Shown here: piece after piece, positions 43,346 through 51,872 of the stretch
Layout of the letters: each line of letters begins with the position of its first letter
Numbering within the stretch: position 1 is the stretch's first letter
Made by a program: the position numbers and the translations under genes
The notes under the pieces: model-generated
Told to the model about the DNA's origin: nothing
Databases searched by the model: none
Seen by the model: the letters and a program-made list of their open reading frames with translations, nothing else
NCBI GenBank assembly: GCA_942491345.1
Contig: CALOAN010000044.1
Coordinates: 62,001 to 126,000, forward strand
Source of the DNA: JAHEEL01 sp942491345
GTDB lineage: Bacteria; Actinomycetota; Acidimicrobiia; Spongiisociales; UBA5794
Direction of reading: 5' to 3'
Length of the DNA stretch: 64,000 nt

Positions 43346-43384
43346 GCTGGCGGCGCCCCCTACACCCGGTGGTACGGTCCCCCG

Positions 43385-45190
43385 ATGGATGCACCGCACC
43401 TCGTCGTCGCCGGGACACCGTCGATCGACCAGATTGAGATCAGAGGGGAAACGCTTGCAACCGTTGGCGGATCCGGATTCATCACCGCCGTGGCCGCACG
43501 GCGCGCCGGTTCCTCCGTTGGCCTGATTGCTCGGGTACCGCGAAGACTCCCGGATGTCATCGGAGCAGCGTTCGCCCCGGGCGGCGTCGATCCCGGCGGG
43601 TTGATCCCGGTTGATGGATCACTCCCCGGATTCCGCATCTCCTACGACGACAGCGAGACCGCTACGTACCTGGAGATCAAGTCGGGGAATGAGGCCGAGG
43701 TGGACGCCGCCGACGTCCCTCGACGGTGGTTGACAACGAAATGGATCCACATCGGTCCACTCGCGGCTTCATCGGCCAACCAACTCCGATTCCTCGAGCG
43801 GCTCCTCGAGCGTGGCTACGGCGGCGGCCTCTCCGCGGGTACCTTTGGACGGGCCGCAGCCAAAGAGCCAAGCCTTGTTCGCGACCTCTTCGAGCGAGTC
43901 GATGTTGCGTTCTTGAATCGGGACGAGGCACAGCTCATCTTCCCGTCCCGTATGCCGAGCCGCACGGTTGTGTGCGTTACCGAGGGCCGGACGGGGGTTC
44001 GTCGGTGGGATGGCTCGAAGTGGACCCAGCATCCGACCGAGGCTGTGACGGCCGTCGACCCGACCGGGGCCGGCGACGCATTCGTTGGCGGCTACCTCGG
44101 CGCCATGCTCATGGGCGACCCCAATCCGGTCGAGTGCGGTCTCGAGTCGGCTTCCATCATCGTGCAGGGCCCAGGAGCGGCTCCATTGATCGACCTCCTG
44201 CCGAAGCGTGCAATCGTTCAGCAGGTTCCGGGAGGTCCCGACAAGGGCATCGCACAGGTGGATCCGAGGCGAGCGAAGCACGTTGCGTCCAAGCTCCGCA
44301 ATGCCGCGCAGGAAGGAGCGCTTGCTTTCACCGGTTCGCCGTTCCCCGAATCGGGCGATCCGAAGGCGATTGATGTCCTCACGATCGGCACGCTTCACCA
44401 GTACGGATTCTGGAAAGGGACGGATCGCGGATATGGCGGGCCGATGTGGGCAACGATCGATGGAGTTCGACGCAAGGGCTCCGACTTCATTTGGCATGCC
44501 TTCTCGCGAGCGGCATCGATCGCTCCTGAGGTCCTCGATCCCGACCGTCTTGCGGAAGATCCCCTCTTGTTTGACACGATCTGTACGGCCGACGACGGCA
44601 CCTGCCCGATCCCGGACGTCGGCTCTCACAGGGTCCTCCAGCAAGCGTTTGGTGCGGCGGTCGGTCCCCTCGGTGGCATTCGGCCACTCCTCGACCGGGC
44701 GAACGACTCCGACGATCCGCTGGAGACGTTCTTGGGTCTCCTCAAGACGGTTCCCGGCTTCGGGGAGGATCCCTTCGCAAAGAAGGCCAACCTGCTCGCC
44801 TTGATCCTCGCCAATCGGCCGGAACACTTCCTCCGTCTCCGGGGTTCGACCGAAATCGCCCCGATCGTGGACTATCACATCATGCGGACCACGCTCCGCA
44901 CTGGATGCGTGGCGGTGACCGATGACGATGTCCGAGGCCGACTTGAAGCTCGCACGTGGGTCGACGCTGTGGCTGAGACCGGCATCCGCACCGCATCTCG
45001 AGACGCCATTGGATTGTTGTGCGACCTTTCGGGGCTCGATGTCGCGAGCGTCGACGGGTTCTTGTTCAAACTCGGCCGCACGGTGTGTCTCGAAGCCGAG
45101 CTACCGAGGTGCGGTGAGTGCCCTTTGACCGCGGTGTGCGCACAGGAGACGGATCTCTTCCAGCCGATCTTCCGAACCACGGCCTACTGA
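43385..45190 (+). CDS. PfkB-family kinase fused to an iron-sulfur HhH glycosylase-like domain
   Basis: A 601-residue two-part protein. Residues ~5-265 form a PfkB/ribokinase-family kinase: VGGSGFITAVAARRAG and DPTGAGDAFVGGYLG with catalytic Asp231. Residues ~310-600 resemble a DNA-glycosylase (HhH-GPD) fold: VPGFGEDPFAKKANLL (456-471), IVDYHIMR (Asp496, matching the catalytic Asp of endonuclease III) and a C-x7-C-x2-C-x5-C cluster at Cys568, 576, 579 and 585 close to the protein end. Kinase plus base-releasing fold suggests salvage or repair of a modified nucleoside: phosphorylation, then release of the base. Eukaryotic-type queuosine salvage hydrolases have a comparable fold. TACGGT at 43373-43378 (-12 to -7) gives a leaderless start. 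Confidence 0.85.
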   Translation: MDAPHLVVAGTPSIDQIEIRGETLATVGGSGFITAVAARRAGSSVGLIARVPRRLPDVIGAAFAPGGVDPGGLIPVDGSLPGFRISYDDSETATYLEIKSGNEAEVDAADVPRRWLTTKWIHIGPLAASSANQLRFLERLLERGYGGGLSAGTFGRAAAKEPSLVRDLFERVDVAFLNRDEAQLIFPSRMPSRTVVCVTEGRTGVRRWDGSKWTQHPTEAVTAVDPTGAGDAFVGGYLGAMLMGDPNPVECGLESASIIVQGPGAAPLIDLLPKRAIVQQVPGGPDKGIAQVDPRRAKHVASKLRNAAQEGALAFTGSPFPESGDPKAIDVLTIGTLHQYGFWKGTDRGYGGPMWATIDGVRRKGSDFIWHAFSRAASIAPEVLDPDRLAEDPLLFDTICTADDGTCPIPDVGSHRVLQQAFGAAVGPLGGIRPLLDRANDSDDPLETFLGLLKTVPGFGEDPFAKKANLLALILANRPEHFLRLRGSTEIAPIVDYHIMRTTLRTGCVAVTDDDVRGRLEARTWVDAVAETGIRTASRDAIGLLCDLSGLDVASVDGFLFKLGRTVCLEAELPRCGECPLTAVCAQETDLFQPIFRTTAY

Positions 45191-45247
45191 ATCCGGGGTC
45201 TCAACGGCGATGCGCACCCCCCATTCCGCGGGCCCACAACGCCATAG

Positions 45248-45278
45248 AACGCCGCGAACCGTGGGTTCGCGGCGTTCC
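45248..45278. terminator. Bidirectional terminator
   Basis: GAACGCCGCGAACC and GGTTCGCGGCGTTC (14 bp, perfect) with a GTG loop, between the convergent ends of the fusion gene and the acidic membrane protein. CTTCGTTCT follows on the plus strand. Confidence 0.85.
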
Positions 45279-45335
45279 TTCGTTCTGCGGGCCAACGACG
45301 CCACATGGGACGCCTACAACCCTCGGTACGAGGAC

Positions 45336-45677
45336 TTACGACTCTTCGGATTCCGCCTCTTCGATCGCTTCCTCTACCTCGGCCGCGTCGATCGCGTCGT
45401 CAACCTCGGCATCCTCGATTGCATCCTCGATGACCTCTTCCACCATGTCGGCGACCTCGGGGGAGCGCTTCACTGCAGAGACGACGGCGTCCTGGATCTG
45501 AGCGACCTGCTCGTCAGACATCCGCCCTGCCAGCTTCAGGTCGAGGTACTCGCGGATCTCTTCTTCGGACATCCCCGAGAACTTCTGCTTCTGGTTCACG
45601 ACGAGCGCCACAATCGCGCCGACACCGGCGGCAATCACAATGAGGATCAGAGTCTTGAGAGAGAACAGTCTGCGCAT
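45336..45677 (-). CDS. Membrane-anchored acidic protein
   Basis: A 113-residue protein with one N-terminal helix (TLILIVIAAGVGAIVALVV), a short central part (FSGMSEEEIREYLDLKLAGRMSDEQVAQIQDAVV) and a strongly acidic helical tail (EEVIEDAIEDAEVDDAID). GGAGG precedes the ATG. The function is unknown; the acidic tail may bind cations or a partner protein. Confidence 0.75.
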   Translation of the reverse strand: MRRLFSLKTLILIVIAAGVGAIVALVVNQKQKFSGMSEEEIREYLDLKLAGRMSDEQVAQIQDAVVSAVKRSPEVADMVEEVIEDAIEDAEVDDAIDAAEVEEAIEEAESEES

Positions 45678-45758
45678 GGGGCCTCCGTGGTGGTCACTTG
45701 TGGCAATAGCCTACCCCGAGTTGCGAACGCCGAATCTCGACCATCCACACGCTGGGCG

Positions 45759-46022
45759 TCACCTCGCGGATCTACGTTTCCCCGCTCGCCGGCGCATCAC
45801 CCAGCGCCACACCCACCCGAGCAGGGCGCCGAGAGCCATGAAGATCCCAACGATTGCCCACAGCGGCAAGCTCAGTCCGAGGAACAGGAACTCGATTTCG
45901 ACGTTGTCGCGGTTCTGCCACACGAAGATCCCGAGAATCAAGACCACGAGCACCGCAACGATGATGGCGATGCCGATGCGGTCGTTCGTGCTCTTGATGT
46001 TCTGAGGCTGTTCGTCGGTCAT
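45759..46022 (-). CDS. LapA-domain (DUF1049) membrane protein
   Basis: An 87-residue protein with two helices (RIGIAIIVAVLVVLILGIFVWQN and LPLWAIVGIFMALGALLGWVW) joined by DNVEIEFLFLGLSL, then a basic tail. This is the LapA/DUF1049 pattern. GGAG lies 5 nt before ATG 46022. Actinobacterial members have no proven role. Confidence 0.85.
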   Translation of the reverse strand: MTDEQPQNIKSTNDRIGIAIIVAVLVVLILGIFVWQNRDNVEIEFLFLGLSLPLWAIVGIFMALGALLGWVWRWVMRRRAGKRRSAR

Positions 46023-46117
46023 GAAGGCTCCACACCCTGTTCCTGAGAATCGTATCAGAGCGCACGACGCTGGAAATCCACGAGAATTGCACGCGTGTGA
46101 TTTATGGTCCACGCACC

Positions 46118-46207
46118 GTGGAGACAGTAGGAATCATCATTGCGTGGCTGTTGATCGGCCTCATGGTTACCGGGTCGGCTGCCCTCTTCTGGGTTTCCCA
46201 GCGTTAG
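46118..46207 (+). CDS. 29-residue single-helix membrane peptide
   Basis: GTG 46118 opens a frame METVGIIIAWLLIGLMVTGS ... FWVSQR ending at 46207, followed after 19 bp by a strong terminator. One transmembrane helix takes up most of the peptide. A GTG at 46097 in frame would add seven residues. The terminator placed directly after the stop and the clear helix support expression; no family is known. Confidence 0.55.
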   Translation: METVGIIIAWLLIGLMVTGSAALFWVSQR

Positions 46208-46226
46208 GCGCCGGATCAACACGCGA

Positions 46227-46255
46227 AACAGCCGGGATCAGAGATCCCGGCTGTT
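46227..46255 (+). terminator. Strong terminator after the membrane peptide
   Basis: AACAGCCGGGATC and GATCCCGGCTGTT (13 bp, perfect) with an AGA loop. It lies between the small membrane peptide and the convergent infA and can serve both. Confidence 0.85.
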
Positions 46256-46298
46256 CATCAGTCACCCCGGTTTACATCCGAAGTGATGTCGTTTCTTG

Positions 46299-46523
46299 TT
46301 ATCGGTGCCTCCACACAATGCGACCTTTGGTCGGGTCGTAGGCCGAAACCTCAACTTCGACTTTGTCGCCGGCGATGATCCGGATCCCGCGGCCACGCCG
46401 CATCTTTCCAGATGCGCGCGCAACGATTTCGAGACCCGAGTCGAGGCGCACTTTGAACTCAGCGTTCCGGAGCGTCTCGACAACCAGGCCTTGTGTGCGG
46501 AATGTGTCGTCGCCTCGTGCCAT
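46299..46523 (-). CDS. infA: Translation initiation factor IF-1
   Basis: A 74-residue OB-fold protein of normal IF-1 length: FRTQGLVVETLRNAEFKVRLDSG, then GKMRRGRGIRIIAGDKVEVEVSAYDPTKGRIVWRHR. IF-1 binds the ribosomal A site during initiation. It is 8 bp downstream of an RNA-binding protein gene rather than in the usual ribosomal-protein cluster, and may be a second copy; this cannot be judged from the window. Confidence 0.93.
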   Translation of the reverse strand: MARGDDTFRTQGLVVETLRNAEFKVRLDSGLEIVARASGKMRRGRGIRIIAGDKVEVEVSAYDPTKGRIVWRHR

Positions 46524-46531
46524 GTGGGCTG

Positions 46532-46777
46532 CTACCGACGAGGACGGGCCTCGTTCACGGTAAGGGCCCGGCCCTCATGCTCGAAGCCGTTGAGCTCCTC
46601 GATCGCCTTGTTCCCTTCTGCGGCGTCCGGCATTTCGACGAAACCGAAACCGCGTGAGCGGCCGGTGTCACGATCGTTGATGATCGCGGCTGAATCGACG
46701 GTGCCGTACTGACCGAAGAGTGTCTCGAGGTCGCCGTTCGTCGCGCGGAACGAGAGGTTCCCTACGAAGATGTTCAT
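46532..46777 (-). CDS. RRM-domain RNA-binding protein
   Basis: An 81-residue single RRM: RNP-2 is IFVGNLSF at the start and RNP-1 is RGFGFVEM. The rest (LETLFGQYGTVDSAAIINDRDTGRS, KAIEELNGFEHEGRALTVNEA) fits the domain fully. GGAGG lies 8 nt before ATG 46777. RRM proteins of this size are often cold-induced RNA chaperones in bacteria; the role here is inferred. It probably forms one transcript with infA. Confidence 0.93.
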   Translation of the reverse strand: MNIFVGNLSFRATNGDLETLFGQYGTVDSAAIINDRDTGRSRGFGFVEMPDAAEGNKAIEELNGFEHEGRALTVNEARPRR

Positions 46778-47022
46778 TTCTACTGCCTCCAATGGGCATC
46801 GACTCACGGGCCACTGTGGCCCGCACACGGGCGGGTTCTGTCGACCTGCCCTCGAACCAACAAGTGCCACGGCGGCAGCGGACATCCCTCTGTGCGTGCC
46901 AACAATAGCCATCCTTGCGTCAAGTCGGCTATCTGTTGAGATGAATCCGGCTTCTGCGACAAGATTGCGCGACCGATCGCGCTGCCGGTTCCGATCGCCG
47001 ACCGGCCGGTAGGGTCCGTGCG

Positions 47023-48408
47023 ATGCCGTCCCCAGCGTCGATGCGCAACAACCAGCGAACCATCTTTGGATGGGCGATGTACGACTGGGCGAACTCGGCG
47101 TACATCACCGCGGGAAGCCTCATCTTCGCCATCTACTTCGGCGACACGATCTTCCCGGAGAACGGCTTTTCCGCGTTCGGGATCTCGGTCGACGCAGAGG
47201 GTTTCTTCGGAATCCTTGTCGGCGTTGGAGCGCTCATCCTGTTTCTCGCCATGCCGATCCTGGGCGCCATCGCCGACTATTCGAACTCGAAGAAACGCCT
47301 CCTTCAGGCGTTCGCCTACACCGGCGCCGCCTTCGCCGTGCTCACCGCGGTCCCCGGTACAGGCGATGTCGGGCTTGCCGTCGTCGTTGCGTTGTTCGCA
47401 CAGATCGGATTCGTCTCGGCCAACGTGATGTACGAGGGCTTCCTCCCGGAACTGACAACCCCGGAAACCATCGATCGGGTATCGGCCAGAGGATTCGCAT
47501 TCGGATATGCGGGCGGTGGGATTCACCTGGTCCTCTCACTGATGCTGCTGTACTTCGCCGAGCCGCTCGGTCTTGCAGAGACGACGGCGCAGCGGATCGT
47601 GATCGCATCGGCTGGGGTCTGGTGGGCAGGGTTCGCGGCATTCTCGTTCACCCGGCTCCGCGACGCCGGCACCGCTCGGCCGATCCCGACCAGGTATCGA
47701 TCAGCACCCCGCCGCTTCGACTACGCCCGGCTCGGCATCGACCGAACGTGGCGCACCACACGCCAACTCGCAGGATTCCCCCAACTCCTGCTGTTTGTCG
47801 TTGCGTTCCTCTTCTACAACGACGGCGTGCAGACGGTCATCAAGATCACGCCCGTCTTCGCCTCAGAGACGCTGGACCTGTCGACAACAACGATCGCGGC
47901 CGTGTTTGTCGTCATCCAGATTGTCGCCTTCTTCGGCGCTCTTGCGTTCGGCTGGCTTGCGGGGAGAGTTGGGGCAAAACGGGCGATTCTCGTCTCGATC
48001 GCGGGATGGACACTCGTGACGGTGGGCGGATACCTCACGCCGGCTGAACAGGCTGCGCCCTTTCTGCTCATCGGAGTCCTCGCCGGACTCGTCCTCGGGG
48101 GAGTCCAAGCGTTGTCTCGGTCGCTCTACGGCTCGATGATTCCAGAGGAAGCGTCCGCCGAGTTCTTCGGGTTCTACTCAGTCTTTTCGAGGTTCAGCTC
48201 CATTTTCGGACCTTTGATCTTCGCGGCGGTGGACATTGCGACCGGCTCGGCCAGACTGTCGATCCTGTTCCTCACTGCGTTCTTCATCATCGGGGGAACG
48301 CTGCTCTCTCGGGTTGATGTCGACGCGGCGCGCGCATCAAGGATCCGGTGGGATCTCAATGAGCCCGCTCCCCCGCGCCAGCAGCGACCTCTCAACGGAT
48401 CGCCGTAG
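47023..48408 (+). CDS. UMF1-family MFS permease
   Basis: A 461-residue permease with twelve helices. It starts RTIFGWAMYDWANSAYITAG, the typical opening of the UMF1/Atg22-like family, and contains NVMYEGFLPELTTPETIDRVSARGFAFGYAGGG and the late ALSRSLYGSMIPEEASAEFFGFYSVFSRFSSIFGP. It probably exports amino acids or small metabolites. TAGGGT at 47010-47015 (-13 to -8) without a ribosome site suggests a leaderless mRNA. An ATG at 47041 is also in frame. Confidence 0.92.
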   Translation: MPSPASMRNNQRTIFGWAMYDWANSAYITAGSLIFAIYFGDTIFPENGFSAFGISVDAEGFFGILVGVGALILFLAMPILGAIADYSNSKKRLLQAFAYTGAAFAVLTAVPGTGDVGLAVVVALFAQIGFVSANVMYEGFLPELTTPETIDRVSARGFAFGYAGGGIHLVLSLMLLYFAEPLGLAETTAQRIVIASAGVWWAGFAAFSFTRLRDAGTARPIPTRYRSAPRRFDYARLGIDRTWRTTRQLAGFPQLLLFVVAFLFYNDGVQTVIKITPVFASETLDLSTTTIAAVFVVIQIVAFFGALAFGWLAGRVGAKRAILVSIAGWTLVTVGGYLTPAEQAAPFLLIGVLAGLVLGGVQALSRSLYGSMIPEEASAEFFGFYSVFSRFSSIFGPLIFAAVDIATGSARLSILFLTAFFIIGGTLLSRVDVDAARASRIRWDLNEPAPPRQQRPLNGSP

Positions 48409-48430
48409 GCACAACTAGGTTTCGGGAACC

Positions 48431-50626
48431 GTGACCGCACCCGAATCCGCCTCAGCGCACAAGAAGAGCGAGACACTGCACCGCTCGCTCGGGCTCTACG
48501 CCGTGTTGACGATCTCGATCGGCGCGATGATCGGGTCCGGCATCTTCGTTCTGCCGGGACTTGCGTTCAAGATCGCAGGCCCGAGTGTCGTCCTTGCCTT
48601 CTTCCTTGCCGGGGTCGTTGTCCTCCCCGCCGCACTGTCAAAAGCCGAGATGGCGACGGCTATGCCGGAGGCGGGCGGCACCTATCTCTACATCGACCGA
48701 GCGATGGGCCCGCTCATGGGGACGGTCGCAGGATTCGGGGTGTGGTTCTCGCTCGTCTTCAAAGCATCGTTCGCCCTGGTGGGACTCTCCGCCTACCTCG
48801 AGTACTTCGTTCCCCACCCCGAGCGGCCTGTTGCAGCATTGCTCGCCGTCGTGCTCATCGGCGTCAATCTGCTCGGTGTGAGGCAGACGGCGAAGTTCCA
48901 GATGGTGCTTGTGACCGGCGTGATCCTCGTCCTGCTGGCGTTCGTCGGAATCGGCACACCGCACATCCAGTCCTCCTCGTTCGATCCGCTCATGACCCAC
49001 GGAATCAAGGGGCTTCTCTCGGCAACGGCTGTCGTGTTCGTGTCCTACGCGGGCGTAACCAAGGTCGCATCGATCGCCGAAGAGGTGCGGCGCCCGGACC
49101 GCAATATCCCCGTGGGAATGCTCGTGTCGATCGGTTTCATGATGCTGCTGTACCCGGCCATCGTCGCCGTCATCGTCGGCGTATCTCCGGCCGATGAGCT
49201 GACGAGCACCGAGACTCCGATGACCCTCGCTGCTGAGCAGTTCGTGGGATCGGTCGGGGTGGCAATCATCGCGGGTGTCGCCGTGATCGCGCTTCTCTCC
49301 ATGACGAACGCCGGCATCATCGCCTCGTCCCGCTACCCGTTCGCGATGGCCCGGAATTCGCTGGCGCCGCGGCAGCTCGCAGCCATTGGTCGACGATCCG
49401 GGGGCCCGATCGCCGGAATCGCCGTCACCGGAGTGGTCCTCCTCGCCCTCGTGATGTTCGTCCCGCTGATCGAGCTCGCCAAACTCGCGTCGGCCTTCCA
49501 GCTTCTCGTGTTCTCGTTGATCAACCTCGCCCTGATTGCCTTCCGTGAAGCTCATCTCGACTGGTACGAGCCCAAGTTCAAGTCGCCCTTCTACCCGGCG
49601 ACACAAGTCTTCGGAATCGTCGCTGCATTGCTGCTCCTCACGCAAATGGGAACCGTTCCGCTGATCGGAGCCGTCCTGTTCGTGGTCGCCGGCGTGATCT
49701 GGTATCGGACGTTCGGCCGGTCACGAGCAGTGAAAGAGTCCGCGGCACGCGACGCGCTCCGTCTCCGCGAGGATCAGCGCCTGGTACAGACGACCGCCGC
49801 AGCGGTCGCGACGGGTGGGAGGCAACTCGTCCTCGTGCTGGTCCGACGGCCGACGCGGCCGAGTCGGCAGCACACACTATTCCGGCTTGCGTTGCGCCTC
49901 GCAGTGGCGCCCGGCGGACGCATCCACGTCATCAACTTCGATGCCAGGACACGGCGCATGATCCCGACGGACGAGGATCGTGCTCGAGCACGAGGCCTTG
50001 GGATTCAAGTCACGACGGAGCAGTACACCGATGAGGACCGCCGGGGGATGGTCCACTCGTTTGTCGAGCGGGAAGGCGTCGATCTCTTCATCGCAGATCT
50101 CCCGCAGGAGCTCAGAGCCACTCGGCACGTCAACAGGGACCTTCGGTGGCTCCGCGAACACTTGACCTGCGATTCGGTCTTTCTCCGTAACCGGGAGGTT
50201 GATCAGATCGACCGGATTGCTGTCCTGGGTACCGGAGGACCGTACGACCCGGTCAAGATCGAGATGGCCGACCACATTGCGCGACACGAGCATGCCTCGC
50301 TGCGGCTTGTTCACCTGACGCCGCCGGATGCGCCACCCGCGCAAGCAGAGTCGATCCATCGGTATCACGAACAGCTCGGCGCGACTCTGACGGTGCCGTG
50401 GGACGATCGCGTCCAGCCGACCGATCATCTGATCGAAACGCTGACCGGTCTGTCGCGCGGGGCCAACCTCGTCATCCTCGGCGCACCCACCCACCGGTTC
50501 CACGTTGTCACAGACCTTGCCGACAAGATCGCCGAGGCCGTCGACTGTCCGGCGCTGCTCGTCCACACGCCGACCTTGGAAAAGCCGGGAATCGTGACTC
50601 GCTCAATCCAGTGGGTCATCGAATAG
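48431..50626 (+). CDS. APC-family amino acid permease with C-terminal USP domains
   Basis: A 731-residue protein. Residues ~15-435 form an amino acid/polyamine permease with 12 helices (LTISIGAMIGSGIFVLPGLAFKIAGP is the APC substrate signature). The C-terminal ~290 residues are cytoplasmic, with two universal-stress-protein-like halves: RQLVLVLVRRPTRPSRQHTL ... and RIAVLGTGGPYDPVKIEMADHIA ... GANLVILGAPTHRFHVVTDLADKIAEAVDCPALLVHTP. USP domains often bind ATP or cyclic nucleotides and may gate the permease. GTG 48431 is used, 22 bp after the UMF1 gene, so the two may be co-transcribed. Confidence 0.9.
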   Translation: MTAPESASAHKKSETLHRSLGLYAVLTISIGAMIGSGIFVLPGLAFKIAGPSVVLAFFLAGVVVLPAALSKAEMATAMPEAGGTYLYIDRAMGPLMGTVAGFGVWFSLVFKASFALVGLSAYLEYFVPHPERPVAALLAVVLIGVNLLGVRQTAKFQMVLVTGVILVLLAFVGIGTPHIQSSSFDPLMTHGIKGLLSATAVVFVSYAGVTKVASIAEEVRRPDRNIPVGMLVSIGFMMLLYPAIVAVIVGVSPADELTSTETPMTLAAEQFVGSVGVAIIAGVAVIALLSMTNAGIIASSRYPFAMARNSLAPRQLAAIGRRSGGPIAGIAVTGVVLLALVMFVPLIELAKLASAFQLLVFSLINLALIAFREAHLDWYEPKFKSPFYPATQVFGIVAALLLLTQMGTVPLIGAVLFVVAGVIWYRTFGRSRAVKESAARDALRLREDQRLVQTTAAAVATGGRQLVLVLVRRPTRPSRQHTLFRLALRLAVAPGGRIHVINFDARTRRMIPTDEDRARARGLGIQVTTEQYTDEDRRGMVHSFVEREGVDLFIADLPQELRATRHVNRDLRWLREHLTCDSVFLRNREVDQIDRIAVLGTGGPYDPVKIEMADHIARHEHASLRLVHLTPPDAPPAQAESIHRYHEQLGATLTVPWDDRVQPTDHLIETLTGLSRGANLVILGAPTHRFHVVTDLADKIAEAVDCPALLVHTPTLEKPGIVTRSIQWVIE

Positions 50627-50681
50627 CGACAATCCGACCGGGCACGGACTCAGCAACCGACAGAACGCACTACGAGCAGCA

Positions 50682-51872
50682 TCACTCGCTGGCAGCTCGC
50701 CAGGCCTCGAGCAGCTTGACCTTGCCGCCGGTCCGGAGCAGGGCGCCGGTGTAGACCCTCGAGCCGATCCAGACCAGCGCCGCCGCAGCCGCCGCAGTGC
50801 CGAGAACCGCAACGAGGATCTCCCACGGCTGCGCGGCACCGTCTGCAATCCTCACCGGCATCACGAACGGCGCCCACGGCGGCAACATGGATCCGATCGT
50901 GGGAACCAGACCATCCGGGTTTTCGGCTGCCACGAGCGCGAGGAGATAGCCCGGCACGATCAGGACGATTGGCAGCATCATCGCTCCCTGCAGGTCTTCC
51001 TGACGCGAGACGGTTGACCCGACCGCCGCGTAGAGAAACGCGTAGAACGTGTAGCCGAGGATGAACCAGAAGAACATCGCCGCAATGATGGGGAGGCCGA
51101 TCGAGGCCAGATCAACATCGGAGAGGTCTGCCATCTGCGCAGAGAAGTACGCAGCACCGGCCAGCAACGCCAACTGGAGCAACCCCAGCAGGCCGATGCC
51201 GACGACCTTGCCGACGAGAATCTGCCACGCGCTCACACGGGACAAGATGACCTCAACAACCCGATTCTGTTTCTCCTCAACGGTGCCCATTGCGACGAAT
51301 TGGCCAAACATGAGGATCGAGATGTAGAGGGCCAGGGTCCCGACAAACGCCGCCGCGCGCTTCGTGTCTTCCTCCACATCCTCCTCTTCGAGTGTTACGA
51401 CCGAGACGGGCACAGGTGCCAAAACCGCAGCAACCTCGTCGTCGGAGAGGCCCGAATCAGCCAGCGCATCCGCCTTCACCGACGTGTTGACGGCCCCGCC
51501 GACCAGTGCGGAAAGCCGCGACGACACGTCGGTGTGAAACACAATCTCGGTCCCATCCGCCAGCACCACCGCTACATCTCCGTCGGTGACGGCGGCTTCT
51601 GCCTCGCCCCGATCTGGATATCGAACAAGCTCTATTTCGATCTCGAACACGGCCGCTTGTGCGTCAAGCGCCTGATCGATGCCGGCCGGCTCATCTCCGA
51701 CCAGGCCGATCCGAGTCGCCTCCGTTTCGTCGCTCGCAAAGAAGCTCACTGCGGGTCCAACGGCGAGGATCAAGAGCACGAGGATCGACATCGTGATGAG
51801 GAACGGCTTGCTGGTGGCGCGCTCCTTGAACTCACGTTTGGCCAGCAGTGCAACCTGTCTCCATTTGCTCAC
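50682..51872 (-). CDS. ABC-2 type permease, NatB-like
   Basis: A 396-residue permease: one helix near residue 30 (ITMSILVLLILAVGPAVSFF), a ~150-residue extracytoplasmic domain, then five helices (ALYISILMFGQFVAMG, TVEEKQNRVVEVILSRV, LPIIAAMFFWFILGYTFYAFLYAAVGS). EEKQNRVVEVILS is a hallmark of NatB/ABC-2 exporters. The ATG overlaps the ATPase stop (ATGA, 51869-51872). NatAB systems export Na+ or drugs; the substrate here is unknown. Confidence 0.92.
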   Translation of the reverse strand: MSKWRQVALLAKREFKERATSKPFLITMSILVLLILAVGPAVSFFASDETEATRIGLVGDEPAGIDQALDAQAAVFEIEIELVRYPDRGEAEAAVTDGDVAVVLADGTEIVFHTDVSSRLSALVGGAVNTSVKADALADSGLSDDEVAAVLAPVPVSVVTLEEEDVEEDTKRAAAFVGTLALYISILMFGQFVAMGTVEEKQNRVVEVILSRVSAWQILVGKVVGIGLLGLLQLALLAGAAYFSAQMADLSDVDLASIGLPIIAAMFFWFILGYTFYAFLYAAVGSTVSRQEDLQGAMMLPIVLIVPGYLLALVAAENPDGLVPTIGSMLPPWAPFVMPVRIADGAAQPWEILVAVLGTAAAAAALVWIGSRVYTGALLRTGGKVKLLEAWRAASE

